Assembly: GCF_002498065.1 (NCBI RefSeq)
Contig: NZ_DAFZ01000047.1
Coordinates: 1,091-51,751, forward strand
Source: Methanoculleus sp. UBA208
Lineage (GTDB): Archaea; Halobacteriota; Methanomicrobia; Methanomicrobiales; Methanoculleaceae
Direction: 5' to 3'
Length of the DNA stretch: 50,661 nt
Both the position numbers and the translations under genes were made by a program. This document shows, piece after piece, positions 15,860 through 24,908 of the stretch (positions are counted from its first letter, which is position 1; the number at the start of each line of letters is the position of its first letter). The notes under the pieces were generated by a model. That model had not been told where the DNA came from. It saw nothing but the letters and a program-made list of their open reading frames with translations, and ran no database searches.

Positions 15860-17035
15860 ATGACCGATCATCGGACCGGGGATGCCATGCCGCTGAAATT
15901 CTGCCGTCGCCACGCCCCCAAACTGCTGATCGCCTTCTTCGGCCTCATCGTCCTGGCCGCGGCTTTCGGGGACGTCGGGGGGGAGGCGGGAGCGTTCCTC
16001 ACCTCAGCGCTCGACGTGGCGCTCTTCGTCGTCCTTGCAATGCTCGTCTATCTGGCCGACAACCGGCATCCTGCGTTCCGATGGGCCGCCGTCCTCTGGC
16101 TCCTCGTCCTCATCGGCGCCCTTGCGGCCGCCACGGCAGGATTCGGCGCCGTAGCGATCCTGCCGGCGGAGGCGCTTGGGGCCGGGGAGGTCGATCCGGA
16201 GACGGTCGACCCTGCCCTGGCCGCAGAGGTTGCCCTGCTCCTCCTCGGCGTCCTTGCGGCCGCCCTTGCAAGCCTCATCGGGTTCTCCCGCCGGTTCAGG
16301 GTACGGCTCGCGGGCTACCTCCCGTTCGACCCGGACTCGCTCCTCCATACGGTCGCGCTCGTGGTCATCCTTGCGATGACCCTCATTCCCCCGGTGCCGC
16401 TCCTGGTGACGGGAATTCCACCCTACCTCTCGCCGCAGTTCCTCGATTTCCTGCTCGAGTCCGGGGATCTCCTCGCGGATACGGTCACGCTAAACGCTTA
16501 CACCCTCTTCTGGACGCTTATCGGCTCGTTCTTCATCGCCGGGGCATGCGTCCGGCGGACGCCCCGCGAGACCCTGGAGCGGCTGGGGCTCGTCCGCCCG
16601 ACGGGGAAGCAGATCGTTCTCGCAGTCGTCGCGGCTTTCACGCTCGTTGGCGCGTTCCACTTCATCGACCCGGTGCTCGCCGCGCTTGTGGGCTGGCTCG
16701 GCCTTCCGGTCACCGATACGGAGGCCGTCAACCGGCTCTTTGCCGGAACGCTCACCCTGCCCGGGATCGTCGTGGCATCCGTCGCGGCGGGGTTCGGCGA
16801 GGAGGTGAGCATCCGCGGCCTGCTCCAGCCCCGGTTCGGCATCCTCCTCCCGGCGCTCCTCTTCGCGTCGCTCCACGCGTTCCAGTACAGCTGGGACGGC
16901 CTCATCTCGGTCTTTCTCGCGGGGATAATCTTTGCCTATATCCGCAGGTATTCGAACACCACGACGTCGGCGATCACGCATACCGTCTACGATCTGGTGC
17001 TCTTCTCTCTGCTGATGGCCGGGATACAGTTCTGA
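15860..17035 (+). CDS. CPBP family intramembrane (CAAX-like) metalloprotease
   Basis: The 391-residue, strongly hydrophobic protein has about nine membrane segments and carries the Abi/CPBP motifs near the C-terminus: G-E-E-V-S-I-R-G (EExxxR, about residues 313-320), then L-H-A-F-Q-Y (metal-binding His, about 338) and I-T-H-T-V-Y-D (third motif). Relatives cleave prenylated or other membrane-embedded peptides. The ATG at 15860 is preferred over an upstream one at 15806 that would overlap the MFS gene. Physiological substrate unknown. Confidence 0.82.
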   Translation: MTDHRTGDAMPLKFCRRHAPKLLIAFFGLIVLAAAFGDVGGEAGAFLTSALDVALFVVLAMLVYLADNRHPAFRWAAVLWLLVLIGALAAATAGFGAVAILPAEALGAGEVDPETVDPALAAEVALLLLGVLAAALASLIGFSRRFRVRLAGYLPFDPDSLLHTVALVVILAMTLIPPVPLLVTGIPPYLSPQFLDFLLESGDLLADTVTLNAYTLFWTLIGSFFIAGACVRRTPRETLERLGLVRPTGKQIVLAVVAAFTLVGAFHFIDPVLAALVGWLGLPVTDTEAVNRLFAGTLTLPGIVVASVAAGFGEEVSIRGLLQPRFGILLPALLFASLHAFQYSWDGLISVFLAGIIFAYIRRYSNTTTSAITHTVYDLVLFSLLMAGIQF

Positions 17036-17069
17036 GGGGCAAGACCCCGGTTTTTTCCCCGGGAAAGAG

Positions 17070-17342
17070 TCAGTGCTTCCGGTATATTTTCGACCGATGA
17101 CCAACTTCCACCACGACGATCAGAAGGACATCGTCACAGATATTCAAAATAACGCGGTATTTTCCGACCCGCAGTGAATAGAAAGGGTTCTGGCCTCCTC
17201 CTTTCAGTTTCTTCACGTGCCGGGTGGGATCCGGTTCCTGAGCGAGCGCCTCCACCTCGTCGAGGATCCGGGTTCCGACACTCGCGGGCATCTTCGCGAG
17301 GTTCCGCACCACCGCCGCCGTGAGTTTTACTGTGTATCCCAT
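17070..17342 (-). CDS. RelE/ParE-type toxin
   Basis: The 90-residue basic protein has the RelE fold pattern: N-terminal Y-T-V-K-L-T-A-A-V-V-R-N-L-A-K-M-P, then D-P-T-R-H-V-K-K-L-K-G, then Y-S-L-R-V-G-K-Y-R-V-I-L and a C-terminal V-E-V-G-H-R-S-K-I-Y tail. Relatives are mRNA-cleaving toxins. It is preceded by its antitoxin with a 16-nt overlap. Confidence 0.88.
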   Translation of the reverse strand: MGYTVKLTAAVVRNLAKMPASVGTRILDEVEALAQEPDPTRHVKKLKGGGQNPFYSLRVGKYRVILNICDDVLLIVVVEVGHRSKIYRKH

Positions 17343-17572
17343 ACCGCCTGCAGCTCAGCGCGTGCCTCATCCAGGGTATACAGGCGGCCGGCCTTGATGT
17401 CTTCGAGCGACTCCTCGATGCCTCGGATAGCCTCGGCGCTCAGGGGCTCTTCGTCCTCGGCGGTGTCCATAAGCCGCCTGATAACGTCATCAAAGGTCTC
17501 GCGAGGGTACCGCTTCATCCCCACCAGCCGCTCCTTCGTCTCCCGGGATACCCACACTGTCGTCTGGGGCAT
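17327..17572 (-). CDS. Antitoxin of RelE-type pair (ribbon-helix-helix-like)
   Basis: The 81-residue acidic protein has a DNA-binding-like N-terminus (T-T-V-W-V-S-R-E-T-K-E-R-L ... R-E-T-F-D-D-V-I-R-R-L) of the archaeal ribbon-helix-helix/DUF7557 type. Its C-terminal toxin-binding tail includes S-L-E-D-I-K-A-G-R-L-Y-T-L-D-E-A. Order antitoxin-toxin and the overlapping stop/start fit an autoregulated type II module. Confidence 0.82.
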   Translation of the reverse strand: MPQTTVWVSRETKERLVGMKRYPRETFDDVIRRLMDTAEDEEPLSAEAIRGIEESLEDIKAGRLYTLDEARAELQAVWDTQ

Positions 17573-17687
17573 GCTATGGTCTATAGTGCTCTATTGAATA
17601 TCAGCGTTGCGATCATCTTCGACATATCTATGCGACGCTATCTCTCCCTTGCGGACCCTTGCGCCGTAAGGGCGAGGATCGGATCTT

Positions 17688-18344
17688 TTATCGCCCTACA
17701 TGGCTCCCGTCGCAGAACGGTTTATTCCGTGATCTCCCGCACCGGCAGAGGGTAACCCGGTTCCTGACCATGTAAGGCCTTCCTTCGGCGGACAAGACAG
17801 GGATCCCGCCGCGGACCCAGAGCGGCCCGTGTTCGCCTCTGGCGGGGTTTTCGATCACGACGATGGATTTTTCAAGAACAGGCTCGATCGTCTCACCGGT
17901 CTTTCGGTCACGGAGGACGAGCCGACCGGAAGGACAGTTGCACGCTTCGTCTATCGCCGTGTCCCGGGCGTCCGGGATATCGGATCGCTCCGTGAGGTTC
18001 CAGATCCCCCCGGCCCGCAGGCAGAACCGTGCGTGCGCACAGAGATCTTCGTAATCGACCAGCTCCAGTTCCGGTCCTCTGATGACGGCGGGCTTCTCAA
18101 GATACGGTTCATCCCCGGCAGTTTCGGTACCGTCAAAGCGGATCTTCGCATGCATCCCGTCGCAAAAGGGTTTGTTATTCGAATGCCCGCAGCGGCACAA
18201 GGCGTAGCGTTCCTGCAGAGGGTAATCCCGTACCTTTTGCCATGAACGGCAGTCGCCCTCGTCATCGTGGGAGATCTCCATCACCATGAGCGGGACACTC
18301 CCGGTCACGATGTATGGGCCATTCCTGCTCACCCGGATCTTCAT
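17688..18344 (-). CDS. Double CDGSH iron-sulfur protein
   Basis: The 218-residue protein has two CDGSH-type [2Fe-2S] motifs with the 3Cys-1His set: Cys50, Cys52, Cys61, His65 and Cys200, Cys202, Cys211, His215 (C-R-C-G-x-S-x-N-K-P-F-C-D-G-x-H in both). Between them is a ferredoxin-like Fer4_19-type segment with L-C-A-H-A-R-F-C (around residue 100) and A-C-N-C-P-S-G-R. It is presumably a cytoplasmic electron-transfer or redox-sensing protein. It is monocistronic. The first motif has Met in place of Ser (D-G-M-H), the second is canonical. Confidence 0.88.
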   Translation of the reverse strand: MKIRVSRNGPYIVTGSVPLMVMEISHDDEGDCRSWQKVRDYPLQERYALCRCGHSNNKPFCDGMHAKIRFDGTETAGDEPYLEKPAVIRGPELELVDYEDLCAHARFCLRAGGIWNLTERSDIPDARDTAIDEACNCPSGRLVLRDRKTGETIEPVLEKSIVVIENPARGEHGPLWVRGGIPVLSAEGRPYMVRNRVTLCRCGRSRNKPFCDGSHVGR

Positions 18345-18422
18345 GGTATCATCACCGGTAGCTCTTCTGCATGTTAAGGGGGGCGGACCGGGGAGTCCTC
18401 ACGCTAAAGGGTGGAATGATAC

Positions 18423-18470
18423 GGCACAACCCGGAGGGTTGCGACAGGAAACTGCGGAGCAGTCTCCGTG
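18423..18470. repeat. Intergenic tandem mini-hairpins, related to 24909-24970
   Basis: CAACCC/GGGTTG closes a GGA loop within 18427-18441, and ACTGC/GCAGT closes another GGA loop within about 18451-18463. The surrounding sequence (GGCACAACCC ... GGGTTG ... CAGG ... AAA ... CCGTG) matches the reverse complement of the repeat at 24909-24970, so these are two copies of one intergenic repeat. Confidence 0.6.
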
Positions 18471-18505
18471 AATGATTTGATAAAAGAATCGACCCTGTTT
18501 TTAAA

Positions 18506-18592
18506 CGCTGAGGGGGAGATTTGAACTCCCGAGGGGCTCAACGCCCCACGGGCTTTCCAGGCCCGCGCCCTACCGGTCTAGACTACCTCAGC
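18506..18592 (-). tRNA. tRNA-Ser (GGA)
   Basis: Read on the minus strand the gene starts GCTGAGG and ends CCTCAGC plus discriminator G. The anticodon stem CGGGC/GCCCG encloses the loop CTGGAAA, so the anticodon is GGA. A long variable arm (GGGGC...GCCCC) confirms a class II serine tRNA. The T-arm has GTTCAAAT. No intron is seen. A TATA-like TATTAATAG lies upstream near 18627. Confidence 0.95.
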
Positions 18593-18657
18593 AATGTGCA
18601 TCATTAGTTGGCGGGATATTCTATTAATAGTAGCTCCCGGCATCGGCCGCCAACCCC

Positions 18658-19578
18658 TCATTGTGCCCCGGCGTGCGCCTTCCAGCCGCGGGGATAGGTG
18701 CCGGGCCGCATCAGGACGGTGGTGGGGGCGACGACGAACCCGGGTTCCCCGGGTTTCAGCGCCGAGGAAGCGACGAGGGCTCTCCCGAGCCCCACGAGTT
18801 CGCCGCGCTCCGTTGCGATCGCGACCGTCTCGCCTTTCGCAAATCCGCCCTCCTTCCCGATGACCCCCACTCCGGCGAGCACCGCGCCGTGGCAGACGGC
18901 GTCGACCGCGGTGTCGCGGACGACGACCTTTGGAAGTTCGGTGACGGCGGCCTCCGGCGGGAGGATCATCCCCCGCAGGGGCTCAGTGTCGCCCTCCCGG
19001 GCCGCTCTCGCGGCATCGGCGAGCTCGTGAAGCGTTACGGCGACGGTCTCGTCGAACGATCCCGACCGTATCCTCCGGAGTTCCTCCATATGGGCGCAGA
19101 CCCCGAGCGCGTAGCCCATATGGACGCAGAGCGTTCGGATATACGTCCCGGCGTCGCACCTGACCCGGAAGAGGACGAGCCTGCCTTCCATATCCAGGAC
19201 CTCGATCTCCTGGATCTTCCTGATCCTGAGGCTCCGCTTTACTGCACTCTTTTTGGGCGGCCGCTGGTAGATCCGGCCGGTGAACTCCTTTGCCACCCGG
19301 TCCACGGCCTCCCGGGATGCGTCGCCGTGAAGACGCATCAGGCAGATATACTCCTTGTTGTGCGAGAGGAGGACGGGGGCGAGCCGGACGGCGCCGCCGA
19401 ACATGACGATGAGCACCCCGGAGACCTGCGGGTCGAGCGTCCCGGCGTGGCCCACCCGGCGCCCGAGGATATCCCCGACCCAGGCGGTCACCTGGTGGCT
19501 GCTCGGCCCCCGGGGCTTGTCGATGACGACGATCCCGGATTCCGGGACGGAATAGTTCTGGCCGGTCAACGATCTCAC
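18658..19578 (-). CDS. cbf5: Cbf5 / TruB-type tRNA and rRNA pseudouridine synthase
   Basis: The 306-residue protein is the catalytic subunit of archaeal H/ACA guide RNPs and also modifies tRNA U55. It contains V-I-D-K-P-R-G-P-S-S-H and the catalytic H-A-G-T-L-D-P-Q-V-S-G-V-L with Asp49. The C-terminal part (from about residue 225) is a PUA RNA-binding domain. The start at 19578 overlaps the hemD stop by 4 nt, indicating coupled translation. The L7Ae, Nop10 and Gar1 partners are not in this window. Confidence 0.92.
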   Translation of the reverse strand: MRSLTGQNYSVPESGIVVIDKPRGPSSHQVTAWVGDILGRRVGHAGTLDPQVSGVLIVMFGGAVRLAPVLLSHNKEYICLMRLHGDASREAVDRVAKEFTGRIYQRPPKKSAVKRSLRIRKIQEIEVLDMEGRLVLFRVRCDAGTYIRTLCVHMGYALGVCAHMEELRRIRSGSFDETVAVTLHELADAARAAREGDTEPLRGMILPPEAAVTELPKVVVRDTAVDAVCHGAVLAGVGVIGKEGGFAKGETVAIATERGELVGLGRALVASSALKPGEPGFVVAPTTVLMRPGTYPRGWKAHAGAQ

Positions 19579-20255
19579 CTGCCTTCCGCATGAAGGTTCA
19601 GTGCCTCAAGGGTTCCTGCGAGCGACCCGTCCCCGACGACCGCCGGAGGGTGTCCGCCGGCCCGCATGGCGTCCGCGGTGATCTCCCCGATGGCGACGAG
19701 GAGCAGATCGTCGCGGGGTTGCCAGCGGGCCTCCCGGTAGGACATGGCGCTCGTGAAGAGGACTGCGTCGGCGGCGTCAAGCGCGAGTTCGATCCGTGTC
19801 GGGACGAGGGCGTAGACCCGCTCCTCCCTGACCGTCCCCCCTGCTGCGGCGATCGCATCGAGGAGGCCCGGGTTCGGGACGTCTGCCCGCGGGATCCCGA
19901 CCGTCCGGCCCCGGAGCCAGTCCCCGAGGTAGGGGACGAAGTCCCGGGAGTAGAACGAGGGGAGGACCTCCGCCTCGATCCCGGACTCCTTGAGGACTTC
20001 GGCGGTCTTGGGCCCGATCGCGATCACCCGGGGCCACCGCTCGAGTTTCGGCCCGACGATCGCGGCGGGGAGGGCGCTTGAGAAGAAGAGGCAGTCGAAC
20101 TCGCCGCGGTGGACCGCCTCGACGAACGTATCGACCCGCTCAGCTCGCAGTTCCGCCCGGAGCGGCGAGACCGTGTAGCAGTCGTGACCGTAGGAAGTGC
20201 AGAGGGCGCGGTCTCCCGCCGCCTTGTTCTCGAGCCGGGTGATGGCGATCTTCAT
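19575..20255 (-). CDS. hemD: Uroporphyrinogen-III synthase
   Basis: The 226-residue protein has the two-lobed HemD pattern: M-K-I-A-I-T-R at the N-terminus, F-F-S-S-A-L-P-A-A-I, then A-I-G-P-K-T-A-E-V-L, and in the second half V-L-F-T-S-A-M-S-Y and V-A-I-G-E-I-T-A-D-A. It closes hydroxymethylbilane to uroporphyrinogen III, the precursor of F430, siroheme and cobamides. It is cotranscribed with cbf5 (4-nt overlap) and divergent from the TctA-like permease. Confidence 0.85.
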   Translation of the reverse strand: MKIAITRLENKAAGDRALCTSYGHDCYTVSPLRAELRAERVDTFVEAVHRGEFDCLFFSSALPAAIVGPKLERWPRVIAIGPKTAEVLKESGIEAEVLPSFYSRDFVPYLGDWLRGRTVGIPRADVPNPGLLDAIAAAGGTVREERVYALVPTRIELALDAADAVLFTSAMSYREARWQPRDDLLLVAIGEITADAMRAGGHPPAVVGDGSLAGTLEALNLHAEGR

Positions 20256-20344
20256 CGCTACAACCTTCGTCCCGGTGGAATATGACTGTATCGTGGGACA
20301 CGATTCGGTTGGTTTATCCCCGGCGGTTCCAACCGGTAATTAAC

Positions 20345-21556
20345 GTGCTCTTCGGTATCGTGCTCGGGGCCGCCGTCGGTATCGGCTGCGGCGCCGTGAG
20401 CGGCCTCGTCCCCGGCATCCATGCGAACACCATGGCAGGTGTCCTCCTCTCGCTCCAGGCGCTCCTGCTTGCCTGGTTCGACCCGGTAGTCGTCGCTTCC
20501 GCGATGTTTGCCACCCTTGTTACGCACACGTTTCTCGACAACGTCCCGGGCACCTTCCTCGGCATCCCCGACGCCGACACATCGCTTGCGGTTCTCCCCG
20601 CGCACGCCCTCTGCCTCGAAGGGCGGGGAGAGGAGGCCGTCCGGATATCGGCCCTCGGGAGCGCCGTCGGCGTCGCCCTCTCGCTCCCTCTCGCGCTCGC
20701 CTTCGTCCTCTTCCTCCCCGCCCTCCAGCCGGCGATCGACTGGGGCATCGGCCTCGTCGTCCTCGCGGTGGCGGGCTACCTCATCGTCGTCTCCGAGTCG
20801 CCGGGCTGGGCGCTTGCGGTCTTTTCGGTCTCGGGGGTTCTCGGGCTCTTCTCCCTCGGCTACTCCTTCCTCGCCTGGCCGGCGGGCGGCGAGTCCGGGG
20901 TGCTGATGCCCCTCCTCTCCGGGCTCTTCGGGGTCGCGGTCCTCCTCAAGGCGTCGCACGGGGCCATGCCCGCACAGCACTTCACGGGCATCGAACTCCC
21001 CCGGGGTGCAATCCGGCGGTGCTCCCTGCTCGGTTCGGCTGCCGGCGCTCTCGTCGGCTGGCTCCCCGGCCTCTCGAACGCCACGGCAAACGCCCTCCTG
21101 ACCTCCGTCGTCGGCTACGACTCCAATCCCCGGGATTACATCCTTGCGACCAGCGCCGCGAACACCGTGAACGCCTTCCTCGGGCTTGCGGCGTTCTACG
21201 CCATATCCCGGACGCGGAGCGGGGTGATGGCGGCGATATCGGCGCTCGAGGAGATGCCGCCGGCCACTGCCGTCCTCCTAGCGGGCGCGATAGCCGCGGT
21301 CGGCGCCTACCTCCTGACGGTCCTCCTCTCGCCGACGGCGGGGTGGTTCGGGGGCATGAACGTCACGAACCTCAACTACGGCGTCATCGCCTTCGTCGCT
21401 CTCCTCTCCCTCTTCCTCTGCGGCCCGTTCGGGGGTCTCGTCCTCCTGCTCGCAACGGCGGTCGGCTATGTGCCGGCTCTCGTCAACATCCGCCGGGTCT
21501 ACTGCATGGGCGCGATCATGGTCCCCGTGATGGCCTACTCCTTCGGGATCATATAA
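20345..21556 (+). CDS. TctA-family (DUF112) membrane permease, stand-alone archaeal type
   Basis: This roughly 403-residue integral membrane protein carries the TctA signature V-P-G-I-H-A-N-T near the N-terminus and its inverted counterpart L-P-G-L-S-N-A-T-A-N-A in the second half, in the twofold layout of tricarboxylate transporter large subunits. No TctB or periplasmic TctC is nearby. Archaeal TctA proteins typically occur alone. I choose the GTG at 20345 because the ATG at 20282 adds 21 atypical residues and a TATA-like GGTTTATCC (about 20310) lies between. The longer form cannot be excluded. Substrate unknown. Confidence 0.78.
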   Translation: MLFGIVLGAAVGIGCGAVSGLVPGIHANTMAGVLLSLQALLLAWFDPVVVASAMFATLVTHTFLDNVPGTFLGIPDADTSLAVLPAHALCLEGRGEEAVRISALGSAVGVALSLPLALAFVLFLPALQPAIDWGIGLVVLAVAGYLIVVSESPGWALAVFSVSGVLGLFSLGYSFLAWPAGGESGVLMPLLSGLFGVAVLLKASHGAMPAQHFTGIELPRGAIRRCSLLGSAAGALVGWLPGLSNATANALLTSVVGYDSNPRDYILATSAANTVNAFLGLAAFYAISRTRSGVMAAISALEEMPPATAVLLAGAIAAVGAYLLTVLLSPTAGWFGGMNVTNLNYGVIAFVALLSLFLCGPFGGLVLLLATAVGYVPALVNIRRVYCMGAIMVPVMAYSFGII

Positions 21557-22472
21557 GCCCGAAGAGCAGGCCGATATACCCGGCGTACGCGAGGAGCATC
21601 ACGAGCCCCCACCCGCGCCGCACCCGCGCCCGGGAAGAGAAGAACGGCAGGATAGCGGCGACAAACCCGAACATGACGAGGATGTCGGCGTACGAACCTA
21701 CCGTGATCGGCAGGACGATCGCCGCGCATCCCATCACGAAGAGGAGGTTGAAGGTGTTGCTGCCGACGATGTTCCCGACCGATATTCCGCCTGCACCCCG
21801 CACCGCAGCCACGAGGGATGTGGCGAGTTCCGGGAGCGATGTGCCTACGGCGACCATGCTGACGCCGATGATGAACGGGCTGATCCCGAAGGCGGCGGCG
21901 AGCCCGGTTGCGGATTCGACCAGCAGCCGGGAGCCGAGGATGACCGCAATAAGCCCCCCGCCGGTGAGAAGGTAGTCGCGGATGCCCTGGCTCTCGAACG
22001 TCTCCTCGGTGGCCACGCCCTGCCGCCACAACACTGCCATGGCAAGGGCAAAGACCCCGAGCATGGCAATACCGGCGGGAAGGTCGAAGACTCCGCGGAG
22101 GGCGAGAAGCGAAAAGAGGGTGGCTGCCGCAAACATCACGGCGACCTGCCCGGGCTGCGCCCTCTCTTCCCGGAGCGCCCCCGGGTTGACGACGGCCACG
22201 ATGGCGAGGACGAGGGCGATGTTCGCCACAGTGCTCCCGAGGATGTTCCCGAGCGCGAGGTCGGGTTCCCCGGCAGTGGCGGCCTGGAGGTTTACCAGGA
22301 GTTCCGGGAGGGATGTCCCCAGCGCAATGACGGTGAACCCGATCAGCGCCGGTGAGACCCGGAACCGGGCGCCAAGCCCGCTCCCTCCGCCGACGAAGAA
22401 GTCGGCTCCCTTGACGAGGAGGAGGATGCCGACGAAAAACTCCGGGACGGAGACGGCCACCTGCGAGAGCAT
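21549..22472 (-). CDS. CaCA family sodium/calcium antiporter
   Basis: The 307-residue protein has the two alpha-repeats of the Ca2+:cation antiporter family: G-T-S-L-P-E-L-L-V-N with L-G-N-I-L-G-S-T-V-A-N, and G-T-S-L-P-E-L-A-T-S with V-G-N-I-V-G-S-N-T-F-N. About ten membrane segments are present. It overlaps the convergent TctA-like gene by 8 nt. The ion pair (Na/Ca or K-dependent) is not determined. Confidence 0.9.
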   Translation of the reverse strand: MLSQVAVSVPEFFVGILLLVKGADFFVGGGSGLGARFRVSPALIGFTVIALGTSLPELLVNLQAATAGEPDLALGNILGSTVANIALVLAIVAVVNPGALREERAQPGQVAVMFAAATLFSLLALRGVFDLPAGIAMLGVFALAMAVLWRQGVATEETFESQGIRDYLLTGGGLIAVILGSRLLVESATGLAAAFGISPFIIGVSMVAVGTSLPELATSLVAAVRGAGGISVGNIVGSNTFNLLFVMGCAAIVLPITVGSYADILVMFGFVAAILPFFSSRARVRRGWGLVMLLAYAGYIGLLFGLI

Positions 22473-22553
22473 GGTTGCAGGATATGTGGCGGCTCCCGGA
22501 TATCAGTTGCCGTTCGGTTCACTCTTATATCGGCCGGGCACCAATACCGTACC

Positions 22554-23417
22554 ATGCTACAGCGCTACTGGTTCGGAGACGTCGACGAGGAGGGGTGCCG
22601 GGCCGCCGGCACCGATCCGGCCGCGCTCGCGGAGCGGGCGGCCGCGCTCCGCACCGGTATGGATTCGTTTGTGCCCATCGACTGGGAGGTTGCCCGGGAC
22701 TGCGGGGTCGTCCGGACCCGGGAGGAGTACGTCGACCTGCTCCGTTCCGTCTGCACCACCCTTGCCCGGAAAAAGATCGCCCTCTCCTACCAGGGCCGGG
22801 ACGTCGAACTCCTCCAGATGGTCAGGATGCTCGACGAGCTCGACAACGTCATCAATCTTCTCCAGGAGCGTGCCGCGGAGTGGTACCAGGTCACGAACCC
22901 GTCGTTCTCCCGGAAGTACCGCTCCCTTCCGGCGAAGAAGATGCTCGGGATCATCCGGAAGGGGGCCCGGGGAGGTCTGTCCGATGCGGCCGAAGAGATC
23001 GACCGGCTCGCCGGGACGAGGAGCCGCCTGATGCGGGAGGTCTCGGCCCGGGCCGACGAGGTGATGCCGAATACGAGCGCCCTCATCGGCGGGCTGGTCG
23101 CAGCCCGGCTCCTCTCCAAAGCCGGGGGGCTTCCCGCGCTCGCAAGGATGCCGGGGAGCACCATCCAGGTCCTCGGCTCGGAACGTGCCCTCTTCTCGCA
23201 CCTCCGGGGCGGGACGCCGCCGCCCAAGCACGGGATCATCTTCCAGCACCGGCGGGTCCACAACGCGCCCAAACCTGTGCGGGGGCGGGTGGCCCGGGTG
23301 CTCGCGGCGAAACTCGCCATCGCGGCCCGGCTCGACTACTACCGGGGCGAGGCGGTGCCGGAGTTCCTCAAAGACGCCCAGGCGCGGATCGACGAGGCGG
23401 GGGTCGAGGCATCATGA
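22554..23417 (+). CDS. Nop5/Nop56-like C/D box RNP core protein
   Basis: The 287-residue scaffold of the box C/D methylation-guide RNP has an N-terminal fibrillarin-binding part, a central coiled coil (about residues 85-150) and a Nop domain with the conserved V-L-G-S-E-R-A-L-F-S-H-L segment followed by P-P-K-H-G-I-I-F-Q-H, which contacts the kink-turn RNA. The last codons overlap flpA by 4 nt. The coiled-coil region is on the short side for the family. Confidence 0.92.
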   Translation: MLQRYWFGDVDEEGCRAAGTDPAALAERAAALRTGMDSFVPIDWEVARDCGVVRTREEYVDLLRSVCTTLARKKIALSYQGRDVELLQMVRMLDELDNVINLLQERAAEWYQVTNPSFSRKYRSLPAKKMLGIIRKGARGGLSDAAEEIDRLAGTRSRLMREVSARADEVMPNTSALIGGLVAARLLSKAGGLPALARMPGSTIQVLGSERALFSHLRGGTPPPKHGIIFQHRRVHNAPKPVRGRVARVLAAKLAIAARLDYYRGEAVPEFLKDAQARIDEAGVEAS

Positions 23418-24016
23418 AGTGGCTTGGAAACGTGCTGGTCTCGCCCGGCGAGGGCGGGGTCTACGGGGAGCGGACGCTTGAGGGCTACCGGGTCTGGGAC
23501 CCCTACCGGAGCAAGCTGGCGGCGCTCTACACCCTCGGCGGGGGGATTGAACTCACCCCCGAAATAAGGGTGCTCTACCTCGGTGCGGCGAACGGGACCA
23601 CGGCCTCGCACGTCGCCGACTACGTCGAGACCGTCTATGCGGTGGAGTTTGCGCCCCGGCCGATGCAGGATCTCCTCGAGGTTGCACGGCGGAGGAGGAA
23701 CATCGTCCCGATCATGGCCGACGCGAGCCGGCCGGAGGAGTATGCGCCGTTCATGGAGGCGGTCGACCTGGTCTACCAGGACGTGGCGCAGCCCAACCAG
23801 GTCGAGATCGCTGAGCGGAACCTGGCCTTCCTCAAACCGGGAGGCCACCTCATCCTGATGCTCAAGACCCGGAGTGTGGATGTCCGGCGGGACCCGGCCG
23901 AGGTGCTCGCCGAAGCCCGGGCCGGGCTCGAGCGGCGCCTCGATGTCGCGGACGTCCGGTGGCTCGACCCCTACCACCAGGACCACACCGCGATCGTCTG
24001 CTCCCGGCGGGGGTAG
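23414..24016 (+). CDS. flpA: Fibrillarin-like 2'-O-methyltransferase
   Basis: The 200-residue SAM-dependent methyltransferase of the C/D RNP has V-L-Y-L-G-A-A-N-G-T-T-A-S-H-V-A-D (SAM-binding motif I), A-V-E-F-A-P-R, V-D-L-V-Y-Q-D-V-A-Q-P-N-Q and L-M-L-K-T-R-S-V-D-V, matching archaeal fibrillarins. It uses guide RNAs to 2'-O-methylate rRNA and tRNA. Translationally coupled to nop5 by the ATGA overlap. Confidence 0.95.
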   Translation: MKWLGNVLVSPGEGGVYGERTLEGYRVWDPYRSKLAALYTLGGGIELTPEIRVLYLGAANGTTASHVADYVETVYAVEFAPRPMQDLLEVARRRRNIVPIMADASRPEEYAPFMEAVDLVYQDVAQPNQVEIAERNLAFLKPGGHLILMLKTRSVDVRRDPAEVLAEARAGLERRLDVADVRWLDPYHQDHTAIVCSRRG

Positions 24017-24047
24017 TATATATTAGAAGGGAGGCCGACTCCTTCAC

Positions 24048-24782
24048 ATGGACCGGGTCGTCTTCAACCCCTTCTCCCCGATGATGCTTCTTTTCTTCCT
24101 CGGACTGCTCGTTCTCTTTCTCCTCGCCGTCATCGTCTTTCCGATCCTTTTTTTGACGGCGATCGGGGCGACGTTCACGCGGCTCGGGTTCTCCTGGTGG
24201 CAGGCGCTCTTCATTCTCTTCCTGACGCTTATCGGGAGTTTCATCAACATCCCGGTGAGGACGCTTGAGGGCCGGCCGGCGGCACCCGCCTACGACCGCT
24301 ACGCCGTGATGTACGGGCGGCTCTACCGCATCCCGCGGCAGGCGCCGCGGACGGTCCTCGCGATCAACGTCGGCGGCGCCCTCATTCCGGTCGCGATATC
24401 GCTCTACCTGCTCTACGAGTCGGTCGTGATCAGTGGTGGCTACCTGCTTCTCTGGCTCGCCCTCGCCGGGGTCGCGGTCGTGACCGTCGCAACGAAACTC
24501 GTCGCCCGCCCGGTGCCGGGCCTCGGGATCGCGACGCCGTTCTTCATCCCGCCGCTCGCGGCGCTCTTTGCGGCTCTGATCCTCTCGCTCTTTGCGGGCG
24601 GCGTCCCGGCCGCGGCGGTGATTATCGCCTACGTGAGCGGGACGCTCGGCACCCTGATCGGGGCGGATCTCCTGAACCTGCACCATATCGCGGAACTGGG
24701 GGCGCCGACGGCGAGCATCGGGGGGGCGGGAACGTTCGACGGGATATTTCTCTCCGGGATCATCGCGGCGCTGCTCGCATGA
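24048..24782 (+). CDS. DUF1614 family membrane protein
   Basis: The 244-residue integral membrane protein has about seven hydrophobic segments, N-I-P-V-R near residue 67 and a C-terminal L-G-T-L-I-G-A-D-L-L-N-L ... G-G-A-G-T-F-D-G-I-F-L-S-G segment that is the hallmark of DUF1614. Function unknown. It follows flpA by 31 nt and may share its transcript. Confidence 0.75.
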   Translation: MDRVVFNPFSPMMLLFFLGLLVLFLLAVIVFPILFLTAIGATFTRLGFSWWQALFILFLTLIGSFINIPVRTLEGRPAAPAYDRYAVMYGRLYRIPRQAPRTVLAINVGGALIPVAISLYLLYESVVISGGYLLLWLALAGVAVVTVATKLVARPVPGLGIATPFFIPPLAALFAALILSLFAGGVPAAAVIIAYVSGTLGTLIGADLLNLHHIAELGAPTASIGGAGTFDGIFLSGIIAALLA

Positions 24783-24908
24783 GGGGGTAGGGCGTCGGGA
24801 GGAATCCGGCGGCCTGACCCGGCGGCGAAGCCTGGGGGATCTACCCGTTCCGGGCTTGTGCGCCGGGTGAATGCGTTAGATAGTTGCCCTGTCACCCACG
24901 ACCAAAAT

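Noticed and set aside
17640..17690. Possible hairpin CCCTTGCG ... CGTAAGGG between the RelE-type pair and the CDGSH gene
   Set aside because: Imperfect stem with mismatches, no loop typical of the other hairpins, no supporting context.
20282..20344. ATG 20282 as the TctA-like start
   Set aside because: Adds 21 residues unlike the family and would place the TATA-like element inside the gene; kept only as an alternative.
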